Shown: positions 25,388-33,533 of the stretch, piece by piece
Layout of the letters: each line of letters opens with the position of its first letter
Numbering within the stretch: the stretch's first letter is position 1
From: Castellaniella sp034675905
GTDB taxonomy: Bacteria; Pseudomonadota; Gammaproteobacteria; Burkholderiales; Burkholderiaceae_B
Direction of reading: 5' to 3'
DNA length: 64,000 bases
Assembly (NCBI RefSeq): GCF_034675905.1
Contig: NZ_JAUCCV010000009.1
Coordinates: 186,001-250,000 of the forward strand
Position numbers and translations under genes: made by a program
Notes under the pieces: generated by a model
Databases searched by the model: none
The model's input: the letters and a program-made list of their open reading frames with translations, nothing else
Told to the model about the DNA's origin: nothing

Positions 25388-26800
25388 ATGTCCAATCCCC
25401 TCAATACCACCTTGTTGATCGTCGGTGGCGGCCCTGGCGGGTACGTGGCGGCCATCCGGGCCGGCCAGTTGGGCATCCCGACCGTGCTGGTCGAGGGCGC
25501 CACCCTGGGCGGCACCTGCCTGAATATCGGCTGCATTCCGTCCAAGGCGCTGATCCACGTGGCGGAACAGTTCCATGCCCTGCAGGGCTATGCCGGGGAT
25601 TCGCCGTTGGGCATCCGCACCCAGGCGCCGGAACTGGACCTGGATCGCAGCATTGCCTGGAAGGACGGCATCGTCAAAAAGCTGACGACAGGGATCGGGG
25701 CCTTATTGAAAAAGCACAAGGTCACGGTCGTTCAAGGCTGGGCGCACATTGTCGACGGCAAGACCGTCGATGTCGATCCGGTGGTCAAGGGCAAGGCGGG
25801 CGCGCCCCAGCGCATCCGCTGCGAACACCTGTTGCTGGCCACCGGGTCCGAGCCCGCCGCCTTGCCCTTCATGCCGTTTGGCGGCCCGGTGATTTCCTCC
25901 ACCGAAGCCCTGTCGCCCAAGAAACTGCCTAAATCCCTGGCGATTGTGGGCGCAGGCTATATCGGCCTGGAGCTGGGCACGGTATATCGCAAGCTGGGCG
26001 TCAAGGTGGATGTGATCGAGGCTCAGGACCGCATCCTGCCCGTCTACGACGCCGATCTGGTCAAGCCCGTGCACAAGGCGCTGAAATCCCTGGGCATCGG
26101 CCTGCATCTGCAGACCCAGGTGCTGGGGTTGGCTGAGGACGGCAAGGGTCTGCGCATCCAGCCGCCCAAGGCGGATGAACAGATACTGGCCGCCCAGCAG
26201 ATTCTGGTGGCGGTGGGACGCAAGCCCCGTAGCCGGGGATTCGGCCTCAGTTCCCTGATGCTGGATATGGACGGCCTGGCGGTGCGGGTGGATGAGCGTT
26301 GCCGCACTTCCATGAACGGGGTGTGGGCCATCGGCGACCTGACCGGCGAACCCATGCTGGCTCATCGCGCCATGGCGCAGGGCGAATGCGTGGCCGAACA
26401 GATCGCCGGCCAGACCCGGCGTTTTGCGCCTGCCGCTATTCCCGCCGTGTGCTTCACGGACCCCGAAGTCGTCACGGCGGGGTTGTCGCCGCAGCAGGCC
26501 GCTGCCGCCGGCCTCGATGCGATCGAAGGCGTCTTTCCCCTGGCGGTCAATGGGCGGGCCATGACGCTGGAATCCACGGATGGCTTTGTGCGCGTCGTGG
26601 CGCGGCGTGACAACCACCTGATCCTGGGCTGGCAGGCCGTGGGGCGGGGCGTATCCGAATTCGCTGCGGCTTTTGGCCAATCCATCGAAATGGGGGCTTG
26701 CCTGGAGGATGTCGCACACACCATCCACGCCCATCCCACCCAGGGCGAAGCCATCCAGGAAGCAGCCTTGCGGGCGCTGGGGCAGGCGCTGCACATCTAA
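25388..26800 (+). CDS. lpdA: Dihydrolipoyl dehydrogenase (E3) of the branched-chain complex
   Basis: 470 aa flavoprotein that reoxidises the lipoyl group of E2 with NAD. FAD motif IVGGGPGGYVAAIRAGQLG, redox disulfide GGTCLNIGCIPSKAL (Cys pair at about 44/49), NAD motif IVGAGYIGLELG, FAD-2 motif GVWAIGDLTGEPMLAHRA, and the C-terminal His-Glu pair in AHTIHAHPTQGEAIQEAAL. The start is the ATG at 25388, 5 bp after the E2 stop. It is the last gene of the bkd operon and ends 127 bp before the alpha/beta hydrolase gene. Confidence 0.94.
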   Translation: MSNPLNTTLLIVGGGPGGYVAAIRAGQLGIPTVLVEGATLGGTCLNIGCIPSKALIHVAEQFHALQGYAGDSPLGIRTQAPELDLDRSIAWKDGIVKKLTTGIGALLKKHKVTVVQGWAHIVDGKTVDVDPVVKGKAGAPQRIRCEHLLLATGSEPAALPFMPFGGPVISSTEALSPKKLPKSLAIVGAGYIGLELGTVYRKLGVKVDVIEAQDRILPVYDADLVKPVHKALKSLGIGLHLQTQVLGLAEDGKGLRIQPPKADEQILAAQQILVAVGRKPRSRGFGLSSLMLDMDGLAVRVDERCRTSMNGVWAIGDLTGEPMLAHRAMAQGECVAEQIAGQTRRFAPAAIPAVCFTDPEVVTAGLSPQQAAAAGLDAIEGVFPLAVNGRAMTLESTDGFVRVVARRDNHLILGWQAVGRGVSEFAAAFGQSIEMGACLEDVAHTIHAHPTQGEAIQEAALRALGQALHI

Positions 26801-26927
26801 GGCGCTTTTCTGCGACGGCGCAGACCCGCTTTGGGGCGACCAAGGCGGGGTCTCGTACGTCGTGCAAGCCAAGGCGGGCAGGCCGACTACAATCGAAAGA
26901 CCCTCTTCTTCGCCCAAGGCTGCGACC

Positions 26928-27872
26928 ATGTCTGCCATTGCCCATTCGGCCACCGAACCCCGCCTGAATTCCGTCACCTGCGCCAGTCCCGCCGGCCTGC
27001 ATCGCATGGCCTACTGGGAATGGGGCGACCCCGACAATGATCGGGTGCTGCTGTGCGTGCATGGCCTGACGCGCACCGGGCGCGATTTCGATGTGCTGGC
27101 TCAGACGCTGCAAAACGATTATCGGGTGGTGTGTCCCGACGTAGCGGGACGCGGGCGATCCGACTGGCTGATCGACCCGGCAGGCTACGTGGTGCCGCAG
27201 TATGTGGCCGATATGGTGGCGCTGGTCGCCCGCCTGGCGCCTGGGCGGCTGGACTGGGTGGGTACGTCCATGGGTGGCCTGATCGGCCTGGGTCTGGCGG
27301 GCGCCGCGACGATGTCGCCGGCGCTGCGCCCTGGCCGGGGCCGATGGGGCCTGGGCGCCGCGCCGGACATTCCCTTTGGCCGCATGGTGTTCAACGACAT
27401 TGGTCCTGCTTTGAATCTGGATGGTCTGTCGCGTATCGGCAGCTATGTCGGTCAGGATATCCGCTTCGCCTCGTTTCAGCAGGCGGTGGATTATGTGCAG
27501 GCCGTGTCCCAGGGCTTCGGTCCGCACGATGCAGCCGGTTGGGCAGCGCTGACCGAACACGTCTTTCATGAACAGGACGGGCAATGGGTCAAACATTACG
27601 ATTTGCGCATGGCCCAGCCTTTTGCCTTGCAGACGCCGCAAGCCACCGCTGCCGCTGAAACGCTGCTGTGGCAGGCCTGGGATCATCTGCCTGTGCCGGC
27701 GCTGATCATGCGGGGCGAGCAGTCCGACATTCTGTCGACCCAGACCGCACAGCAGATGGTCAGCCGCAACGCCCGTGCCCGCTGCGTGGAATTCGCAGGG
27801 GTTGGACATGCCCCCACGCTGCGGTCCGGCGAACAGATCGACGCCGTGCGGCAGTTCCTGCTGGCGCCTTGA
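26928..27872 (+). CDS. Alpha/beta hydrolase
   Basis: 314 aa from the ATG at 26928. Alpha/beta-hydrolase core with oxyanion region CVHGLTRTGRDFD, nucleophile elbow GTSMGGLIG (Ser at about 110), acid region MRGEQSDILS and catalytic His in GVGHAPTL near the C-terminus. The substrate cannot be read from sequence. An insertion between the nucleophile and the cap domain (LRPGRGRWGLGAAPDIPFGR) looks lineage-specific. It stands between the bkd operon and the PHP-domain gene, both on the same strand, with moderate gaps. Confidence 0.85.
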   Translation: MSAIAHSATEPRLNSVTCASPAGLHRMAYWEWGDPDNDRVLLCVHGLTRTGRDFDVLAQTLQNDYRVVCPDVAGRGRSDWLIDPAGYVVPQYVADMVALVARLAPGRLDWVGTSMGGLIGLGLAGAATMSPALRPGRGRWGLGAAPDIPFGRMVFNDIGPALNLDGLSRIGSYVGQDIRFASFQQAVDYVQAVSQGFGPHDAAGWAALTEHVFHEQDGQWVKHYDLRMAQPFALQTPQATAAAETLLWQAWDHLPVPALIMRGEQSDILSTQTAQQMVSRNARARCVEFAGVGHAPTLRSGEQIDAVRQFLLAP

Positions 27873-27912
27873 TTGCCTGCAGGGCGGGGCGCGCTCGTGT
27901 ACAGTCGGACAG

Positions 27913-28749
27913 ATGATGTTGAATATTGATTTACATAGCCATTCCATGCAGTCCGATGGCGTGCTGTCGCCGACGGATGTCGCCGAGCGGGCGCATGCCA
28001 ACGGGGTGGACTGGTGGGCGCTGTCGGATCACGACGAGACCAGCGGCTTGGCCGAGGCCGCACAAGCCGCTGCCAATCTGGATATGGGCTTTATTCCGGG
28101 GGTGGAAATTTCTGTCACCTTCTGCGACAAGACGGTTCACATCCTGGGGCTGCATATCGACCCGGCCAATGCCGATCTGGCCGCCGGCTTGGCTGCCATC
28201 CGCCGCAGCCGCTTTGACCGGGCGCATCGGATGGCTGATCGTCTGGCCGATTGCGGGATCGCGGATGCCTTCGAGGGCGCGTTGCGCTATGTAGACAATC
28301 CGGATCTGATCAGCCGCGTGCATTTCGCCCGCCATCTGCGGGAACAGGGGCATGTCAAATCGCTGCAGCAGGCCTTTGACCGGTATCTGGGGGACGGCAA
28401 GCGGGCGTCCGTCGTGATCCAGTGGGCCAGCCTGGAACAGGCGCTGGGCTGGATACGGGCGGCGGGCGGCAAGGCGGTGATCGCTCATCCGGGGCGCTAC
28501 AAATATACGCCCCAGCAGCATGACGCCCTGTTTCAGACCTTCAAGGACCTGGGCGGGCAGGGGATCGAAGTTGTCACCGGCAGCCACACGCCGGCGCAAT
28601 ACAAGCAATACGCCAAGCTGGCGGCTGCCTATGGATTTCAGGCCTCGCGTGGGTCGGATTTTCATGCGCCGGGCGCCGGGCGGGTCGATCTGGGCGGCAT
28701 GCCGGATCTGCCTGACGGTTTGATCCCTGTCTGGCAAGACTGGATTTGA
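27913..28749 (+). CDS. rnm: PHP-domain 3',5'-nucleoside bisphosphate phosphatase / RNase AM-type
   Basis: 278 aa PHP phosphoesterase. Metal-site motifs: DLHSHSMQSDG at the N-terminus, SDHDETSG, PGVEIS, VIAHPGRYKYTP and RGSDFH near the end. The length and the 'LGLHIDPAN' region match the TrpH/YciV group, which hydrolyses 3',5'-bisphosphonucleotides and trims 5' ends of short RNAs. ATG 27913 is chosen because the upstream in-frame extension lies in the previous gene. It is followed 15 bp later by greB. Confidence 0.85.
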   Translation: MMLNIDLHSHSMQSDGVLSPTDVAERAHANGVDWWALSDHDETSGLAEAAQAAANLDMGFIPGVEISVTFCDKTVHILGLHIDPANADLAAGLAAIRRSRFDRAHRMADRLADCGIADAFEGALRYVDNPDLISRVHFARHLREQGHVKSLQQAFDRYLGDGKRASVVIQWASLEQALGWIRAAGGKAVIAHPGRYKYTPQQHDALFQTFKDLGGQGIEVVTGSHTPAQYKQYAKLAAAYGFQASRGSDFHAPGAGRVDLGGMPDLPDGLIPVWQDWI

Positions 28750-28764
28750 TGCGGGAGACCGAAC

Positions 28765-29325
28765 ATGAACAAAGCCTTTGTCAAAGAATCCGACAGGGAC
28801 GAGGACGACGATCTGCCTGAAATCCAGTCCCTGCCTGCCGGCACGAAAAACTATATGACCACGACGGGCTACCAGACGCTGAACGACGAACGGATGCATC
28901 TGCTGAACGTCGAGCGGCCCGAGATGGTGCAGATCGTGTCCTGGGCGGCGTCCAACGGCGACCGCTCTGAAAACGGCGACTATATCTACGGCAAGAAACG
29001 CCTGCGGGAAATCGACCGGCGCGTCCGTTTCCTGACGCGCCGCCTGGAATCCGCCGAGATCGTCGATCCGGCCCTGCAGCCCAATCGCGATCAGGTGTTC
29101 TTTGGCGCCACCGTGCATTACAGCGATAGCCAGGGTCAGGAATTCACCGTCACGATCGTGGGGGTGGACGAGGCCGAGCCGCTGCTGGGGCGCATCAGCT
29201 GGGTGTCGCCGGTCGCGCGCGCCTTGATCAAGGCGCACGAGGGCGATACCGTGACCCTGCGCACCCCGGCGGGTATCGAAGAACTGGACGTCCTGGACGT
29301 CAGTTATCCGCCTGCGCCGAACTGA
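28765..29325 (+). CDS. greB: Transcription elongation factor GreB
   Basis: 186 aa. N-terminal coiled coil (about 30-100) with the acidic tip 'SNGDRSENGDYIYGKKRLRE', which inserts in the RNA polymerase secondary channel to stimulate cleavage of backtracked RNA. C-terminal FKBP-like domain includes SWVSPVARALIKAHEGDTVT. A 28-residue acidic N-terminal extension precedes the standard start (NYMTTTGYQTLNDE). GreB is favoured over GreA by the 'NGDYIYGKKRLREIDRRVRF' type sequence. Confidence 0.93.
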   Translation: MNKAFVKESDRDEDDDLPEIQSLPAGTKNYMTTTGYQTLNDERMHLLNVERPEMVQIVSWAASNGDRSENGDYIYGKKRLREIDRRVRFLTRRLESAEIVDPALQPNRDQVFFGATVHYSDSQGQEFTVTIVGVDEAEPLLGRISWVSPVARALIKAHEGDTVTLRTPAGIEELDVLDVSYPPAPN

Positions 29326-29486
29326 ATCAGTTCGCGTCTCGCGCAGCCGGCTGGATGGATCGGATTGCGTCGATCCTGAGCCGGCAGGCCAGACCCGCCG
29401 AGAGGGTAACGAGGACATAGGCCTGCTGTCGGCCCGATCCCGGTAAAATGGAGGATTATTCCTTTGTTTGTCTTGGGCCTTCTGTC

Positions 29487-32400
29487 GTGACCACCGTATT
29501 GATCATTCCCGGTTCTGCTGCTTTGTCCGATTTTCGCCGGCAGCGTCTGCTGCGCACCCTGACGGATCAGGGCCTGCCGGTGGCGGCAGTGGCGGCTCAG
29601 TCCTGCTATTTCGTCGGGGTTGACGGGGATCTGTCCGATGCCGACCGGGCACGGCTGGATGCCTTGCTGGATGATGGCCGTCGCGAACCCTGGCAGGCTG
29701 ACCGCCATGCCGTGGAATTTCTGGTGGTGCCGCGTCTGGGCACGATTTCCCCCTGGGCCAGCAAGGCAACCGATATCGCCCGGCATTGCGGTCTGCCGCA
29801 GGTGCATCGCATCGAACGCGGCGTGCGTTACGCCATCCAGCCCGAACGCCGTTTGCTGAGCGCCCAGAAACTGGATGATCGCCAGATTCAGGCGGTTGCC
29901 GCTGCGCTGCATGACCGCATGACGGAGACCGTCGTCGCGGCGGATTTCGACGGGCAGGCGCTGTTCGCGCCGGTGTCCGGACAGCCGGTGCAGGCGGTGC
30001 CCGTCATGGCCCAGGGCCGTGCAGCGTTGGACGACTGCAATACCCGCCTGGGCCTGGCGCTGTCGGCCGATGAAATCGATTATCTGCTGCGCGCCTACCG
30101 CGATCTGGGGCGCGACCCCACCGACGTCGAATTGATGATGTTCGCGCAGGCCAATAGCGAGCATTGCCGCCATAAGATCTTCAATGCCCACTGGACGCTG
30201 GACGGCCAGGCGCAGACGCAGACGCTGTTCGACATGATTCGCGCCACCCATGCGGCCCAGCCCGAAGGCACCGTCGTGGCGTATTCCGACAATGCCGCCG
30301 TCATGGCAGGCGGCCCGGCGTCGATCTTTCATGCGGGCGCCGCCCAGGATACGGTCTATCGTCGTCACGACGTCACGGCCCACATCCTGATGAAGGTCGA
30401 AACCCACAACCATCCCACCGCGATTGCGCCGTTTCCCGGCGCGGCCACCGGGGCAGGCGGGGAAATCCGCGACGAGGGCGCCACGGGCCGGGGTTCCAAA
30501 CCCAAGGCCGGTCTGACGGGCTTTACGGTGTCCAATCTGCGGGTGGACGGTGCCGTCGAACCCTGGGAAGGCCCGGCCAGCGCGCCGGAGCGCATCGCCA
30601 CGCCCCTGGACATCATGATCGAAGGCCCTGTCGGCGGGGCGGCGTTCAATAATGAGTTCGGCCGGCCGAACCTGCTGGGCTATTTCCGCAGCTTCGAACA
30701 GACAGTGGATGGCGTGCGCTGGGGCTATCACAAGCCCATCATGCTGGCCGGCGGCCTGGGCCAGATCGATGCCCGCCTGACGCATAAGGATCCCTTGCCC
30801 CCGGGGGCGCTGCTGGTTCAGCTGGGCGGTCCCGGCATGCGTATCGGCATGGGCGGCGGCGCCGCGTCCAGCATGGGCGCCGGCACCAATCAGGCCGACC
30901 TGGATTTCGATTCCGTGCAGCGCGGCAATCCGGAAATGCAGCGCCGCGCCCAGGAAGTCATCGACCGCTGCTGGCAGCAGGGGGGCGACAACCCCATCCT
31001 GGCCATCCACGACGTGGGCGCGGGCGGCCTGTCCAATGCTTTCCCCGAGCTGGTCAATGACGCCGGGCGGGGGGCTGAATTCGAATTGCAGCGCGTGCAG
31101 CTGGAAGAATCCGGTCTGTCGCCCGCTGAAATCTGGAGCAACGAATCTCAGGAGCGCTATGTGCTGGCCGTGCTGCCGGCGGATCTGGATCGTTTCGCCC
31201 GGATCGCGGATCGCGAGCGCTGTCCCTATGCGGTCGTGGGTATCGCCACGGAAGAACGCCGCCTGCGTGTGACCCTGGGCGAGGGCCTGCCCGGCCTGGA
31301 TCGCCCGGAGGGCGAGCTGCCCGCCACCAGCCTGCGGCCCGTGGATGTGCCGGTGGACGTGATCCTGGGCAAACCGCCGCGCATGCAGCGCGAAGCGACC
31401 CGTTCAACGGTCGCCAGCCAGCCGCTGGATCTGTCCGGTGTTGAACTGCCCGATGCGGTGGAACGCGTGCTGCGCCATCCGACGGTGGCCAGCAAATCTT
31501 TCTTGATCACCATCGGCGATCGCACGGTGGGCGGCCTGACGGCCCGCGATCAGATGGTCGGTCCGTGGCAGATCCCTGTCGCCGATTGCGCCGTCACTCT
31601 GCGCGACTACGAAGGCGTGGCCGGCGAGGCCATGGCCCTGGGCGAACGCAGCCCCATCGCCGTGATCAATCCGGCGGCTTCCGGTCGCATGGCGGTGACG
31701 GAAGCCCTGACCAACCTGGTCGCCGCCGGGGTGGCCCGCCTGGAAGACATCAAACTATCCGCCAACTGGATGGCGGCCTGCGGCGCGCCGGGCCAGGATG
31801 CGGCCTTGTTCGATACCGTGGCAGCCGTCAGCGACTGGTGCCAGACTCTGGGCCTGTCGATTCCGGTGGGCAAGGATTCCCTGTCCATGCGCACCGCCTG
31901 GCAGGACGATGCCGGTGATCAGCAAGTCGTGTCCCCGGTGTCGCTGGTCGTCACGGCTTTTGCGCCGGTGGCGGACGTGCGCGCCACGGTTACCCCGCAG
32001 CTGCGCACCGATGCGGGCGATTCCGTGTTGCTGCTGATCGATCTGGGCGAAGGCCGTCAGCGCATGGGCGGTTCCGTCCTGGGTCAGGTCTATGGCGGCA
32101 TGGGCGCTGAAACCCCCGATATGCAGGACGGCAATCTGCTGCGCACCGCCTTTCTGACGGTGCGTGAACTGGTGGCGCGCGGCTGGGTGCTGGCCTGCCA
32201 CGATCGTTCCGATGGCGGGCTGCTGGCCGCCGCCGCGGAAATGGCCTTTGCCGGTCACGTGGGCGTGTCCTTGAATCTGGACATGCTGACCATCGACCCG
32301 CACACCGCCGACGCCGGCGACTACAAGATCCGCAACGATCAGGTCGCGGTCCTGCATCACGAACACAATCTGACGGCGCTCTTCAACGAAGAAGCCGGCT

Positions 32401-33533
32401 GGCTGCTGCAAGTGCCTCGCGCCCATCGCGACGAGATTCTGCAGTTCCTGCGCCAGGCCGGTCTGGCGGCCATCACGCAGGTCGTTGGCATGTTGAACAC
32501 CAGACAGGAACTGCAGGTGTTCCGCGACGGCGCCATTCTGTATCACCGACCCTTGTCCGAACTGGGGCAGATCTGGAGCGAGACCACCCGCCGCATCATG
32601 GCGCGGCGCGATCACCCCGATTGCGCTCAGGCAGAATATGACACCTGGCTGGACGTGGATAATCCGGGGCTGACGCCGACAGTCGGCTTTGATCCGCAGC
32701 AGGACGTGGCGGCGCCGTTCATCGCCAGCGGCGCGCGTCCTCGGGTCGCCATCCTGCGCGAACAGGGCTGCAACAGCCAGGTGGAAATGGCCTGGGCCTT
32801 CGACGTGGCCGGCTTCCAGTCCGTGGACGTGCACATGACCGACCTGCTGGCCGGGCGCATCCGCCTGGACGATATGCAGGGCCTGGTCGCGGTGGGCGGT
32901 TTCAGCTACGGCGACGTGCTGGGCGCAGGCGAGGGCTGGGCGCGCACCATTCGTTTCAATGCAGCCTTGTCCGATCAATTCGGCGGGTTCTTTGCGCGCC
33001 CGGACATCTTTGCCCTGGGTGTCTGCAACGGCTGCCAGATGCTGGCCGCTCTGGCCGATATGATTCCGGGCGCGCAGCACTGGCCGCGTTTCACCCGCAA
33101 CATCTCGGAAAAATACGAGGCGCGGCTGTCGCTGGTGGAAATTCTGGATTCACCGTCCTTGTTCTTTGCCGGCATGGCCGGGGCGCAAGTGCCCATCGCC
33201 GTGGCGCATGGCGAGGGCTACGCCGATTTCAGCCGCCAGGGCGATGCCAGGCAAGTGCTGGCGGCGGCGGCCTTTGTGGACAATCGCGGGGTGCGTACCC
33301 AGGCGTATCCGGCCAATCCCAACGGCAGTCCCGATGGCCTGACCGCCGTCACCACGGCGGATGGCCGCTTCACCGCCATGATGCCGCACCCGGAACGGGT
33401 CACGCGCAACGTCGCCATGTCCTGGCGTCCAGCCCGTTGGGGCGCGGCGGATCAGGGCGGGGATGACACGGTGCACGGCGGCTACACCCCCTGGATGCGG
33501 ATGTTCCGCAACGCCCGGGTGTTCCTCGACTGA
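29487..33533 (+). CDS. purL: Phosphoribosylformylglycinamidine synthase
   Basis: 1348 aa from a GTG at 29487 (MTTVLIIPGSAALSDFRRQR); an in-frame ATG at 29448 would add 13 residues, but it overlaps a -10-like TAAAAT (29444-29449). Large single-chain PurL of proteobacteria, which converts FGAR, glutamine and ATP to FGAM. Regions: N-terminal PurS-like domain, linker, two AIR-synthase-like halves (ANSEHCRHKIFNAHW; KVETHNHPTAIAPFPGAATG; SDGGLLAAAAEMAFAG) and the C-terminal glutamine amidotransferase (RVAILREQGCNSQVEMAWAF; Cys in GVCNGCQMLAAL; MMPHPERVTRN). Length is normal. It stands alone between greB and the convergent fadE-like gene. Confidence 0.96.
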   Translation: MTTVLIIPGSAALSDFRRQRLLRTLTDQGLPVAAVAAQSCYFVGVDGDLSDADRARLDALLDDGRREPWQADRHAVEFLVVPRLGTISPWASKATDIARHCGLPQVHRIERGVRYAIQPERRLLSAQKLDDRQIQAVAAALHDRMTETVVAADFDGQALFAPVSGQPVQAVPVMAQGRAALDDCNTRLGLALSADEIDYLLRAYRDLGRDPTDVELMMFAQANSEHCRHKIFNAHWTLDGQAQTQTLFDMIRATHAAQPEGTVVAYSDNAAVMAGGPASIFHAGAAQDTVYRRHDVTAHILMKVETHNHPTAIAPFPGAATGAGGEIRDEGATGRGSKPKAGLTGFTVSNLRVDGAVEPWEGPASAPERIATPLDIMIEGPVGGAAFNNEFGRPNLLGYFRSFEQTVDGVRWGYHKPIMLAGGLGQIDARLTHKDPLPPGALLVQLGGPGMRIGMGGGAASSMGAGTNQADLDFDSVQRGNPEMQRRAQEVIDRCWQQGGDNPILAIHDVGAGGLSNAFPELVNDAGRGAEFELQRVQLEESGLSPAEIWSNESQERYVLAVLPADLDRFARIADRERCPYAVVGIATEERRLRVTLGEGLPGLDRPEGELPATSLRPVDVPVDVILGKPPRMQREATRSTVASQPLDLSGVELPDAVERVLRHPTVASKSFLITIGDRTVGGLTARDQMVGPWQIPVADCAVTLRDYEGVAGEAMALGERSPIAVINPAASGRMAVTEALTNLVAAGVARLEDIKLSANWMAACGAPGQDAALFDTVAAVSDWCQTLGLSIPVGKDSLSMRTAWQDDAGDQQVVSPVSLVVTAFAPVADVRATVTPQLRTDAGDSVLLLIDLGEGRQRMGGSVLGQVYGGMGAETPDMQDGNLLRTAFLTVRELVARGWVLACHDRSDGGLLAAAAEMAFAGHVGVSLNLDMLTIDPHTADAGDYKIRNDQVAVLHHEHNLTALFNEEAGWLLQVPRAHRDEILQFLRQAGLAAITQVVGMLNTRQELQVFRDGAILYHRPLSELGQIWSETTRRIMARRDHPDCAQAEYDTWLDVDNPGLTPTVGFDPQQDVAAPFIASGARPRVAILREQGCNSQVEMAWAFDVAGFQSVDVHMTDLLAGRIRLDDMQGLVAVGGFSYGDVLGAGEGWARTIRFNAALSDQFGGFFARPDIFALGVCNGCQMLAALADMIPGAQHWPRFTRNISEKYEARLSLVEILDSPSLFFAGMAGAQVPIAVAHGEGYADFSRQGDARQVLAAAAFVDNRGVRTQAYPANPNGSPDGLTAVTTADGRFTAMMPHPERVTRNVAMSWRPARWGAADQGGDDTVHGGYTPWMRMFRNARVFLD

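Noticed and set aside
29304..31010. 568-codon open frame opposite purL (and similar ones at 31755-33080 and 36029-37486 opposite purL and guaB)
   Set aside because: Antisense shadow frames usual in GC-rich genes; rich in His/Gln/Gly and without domain signals.
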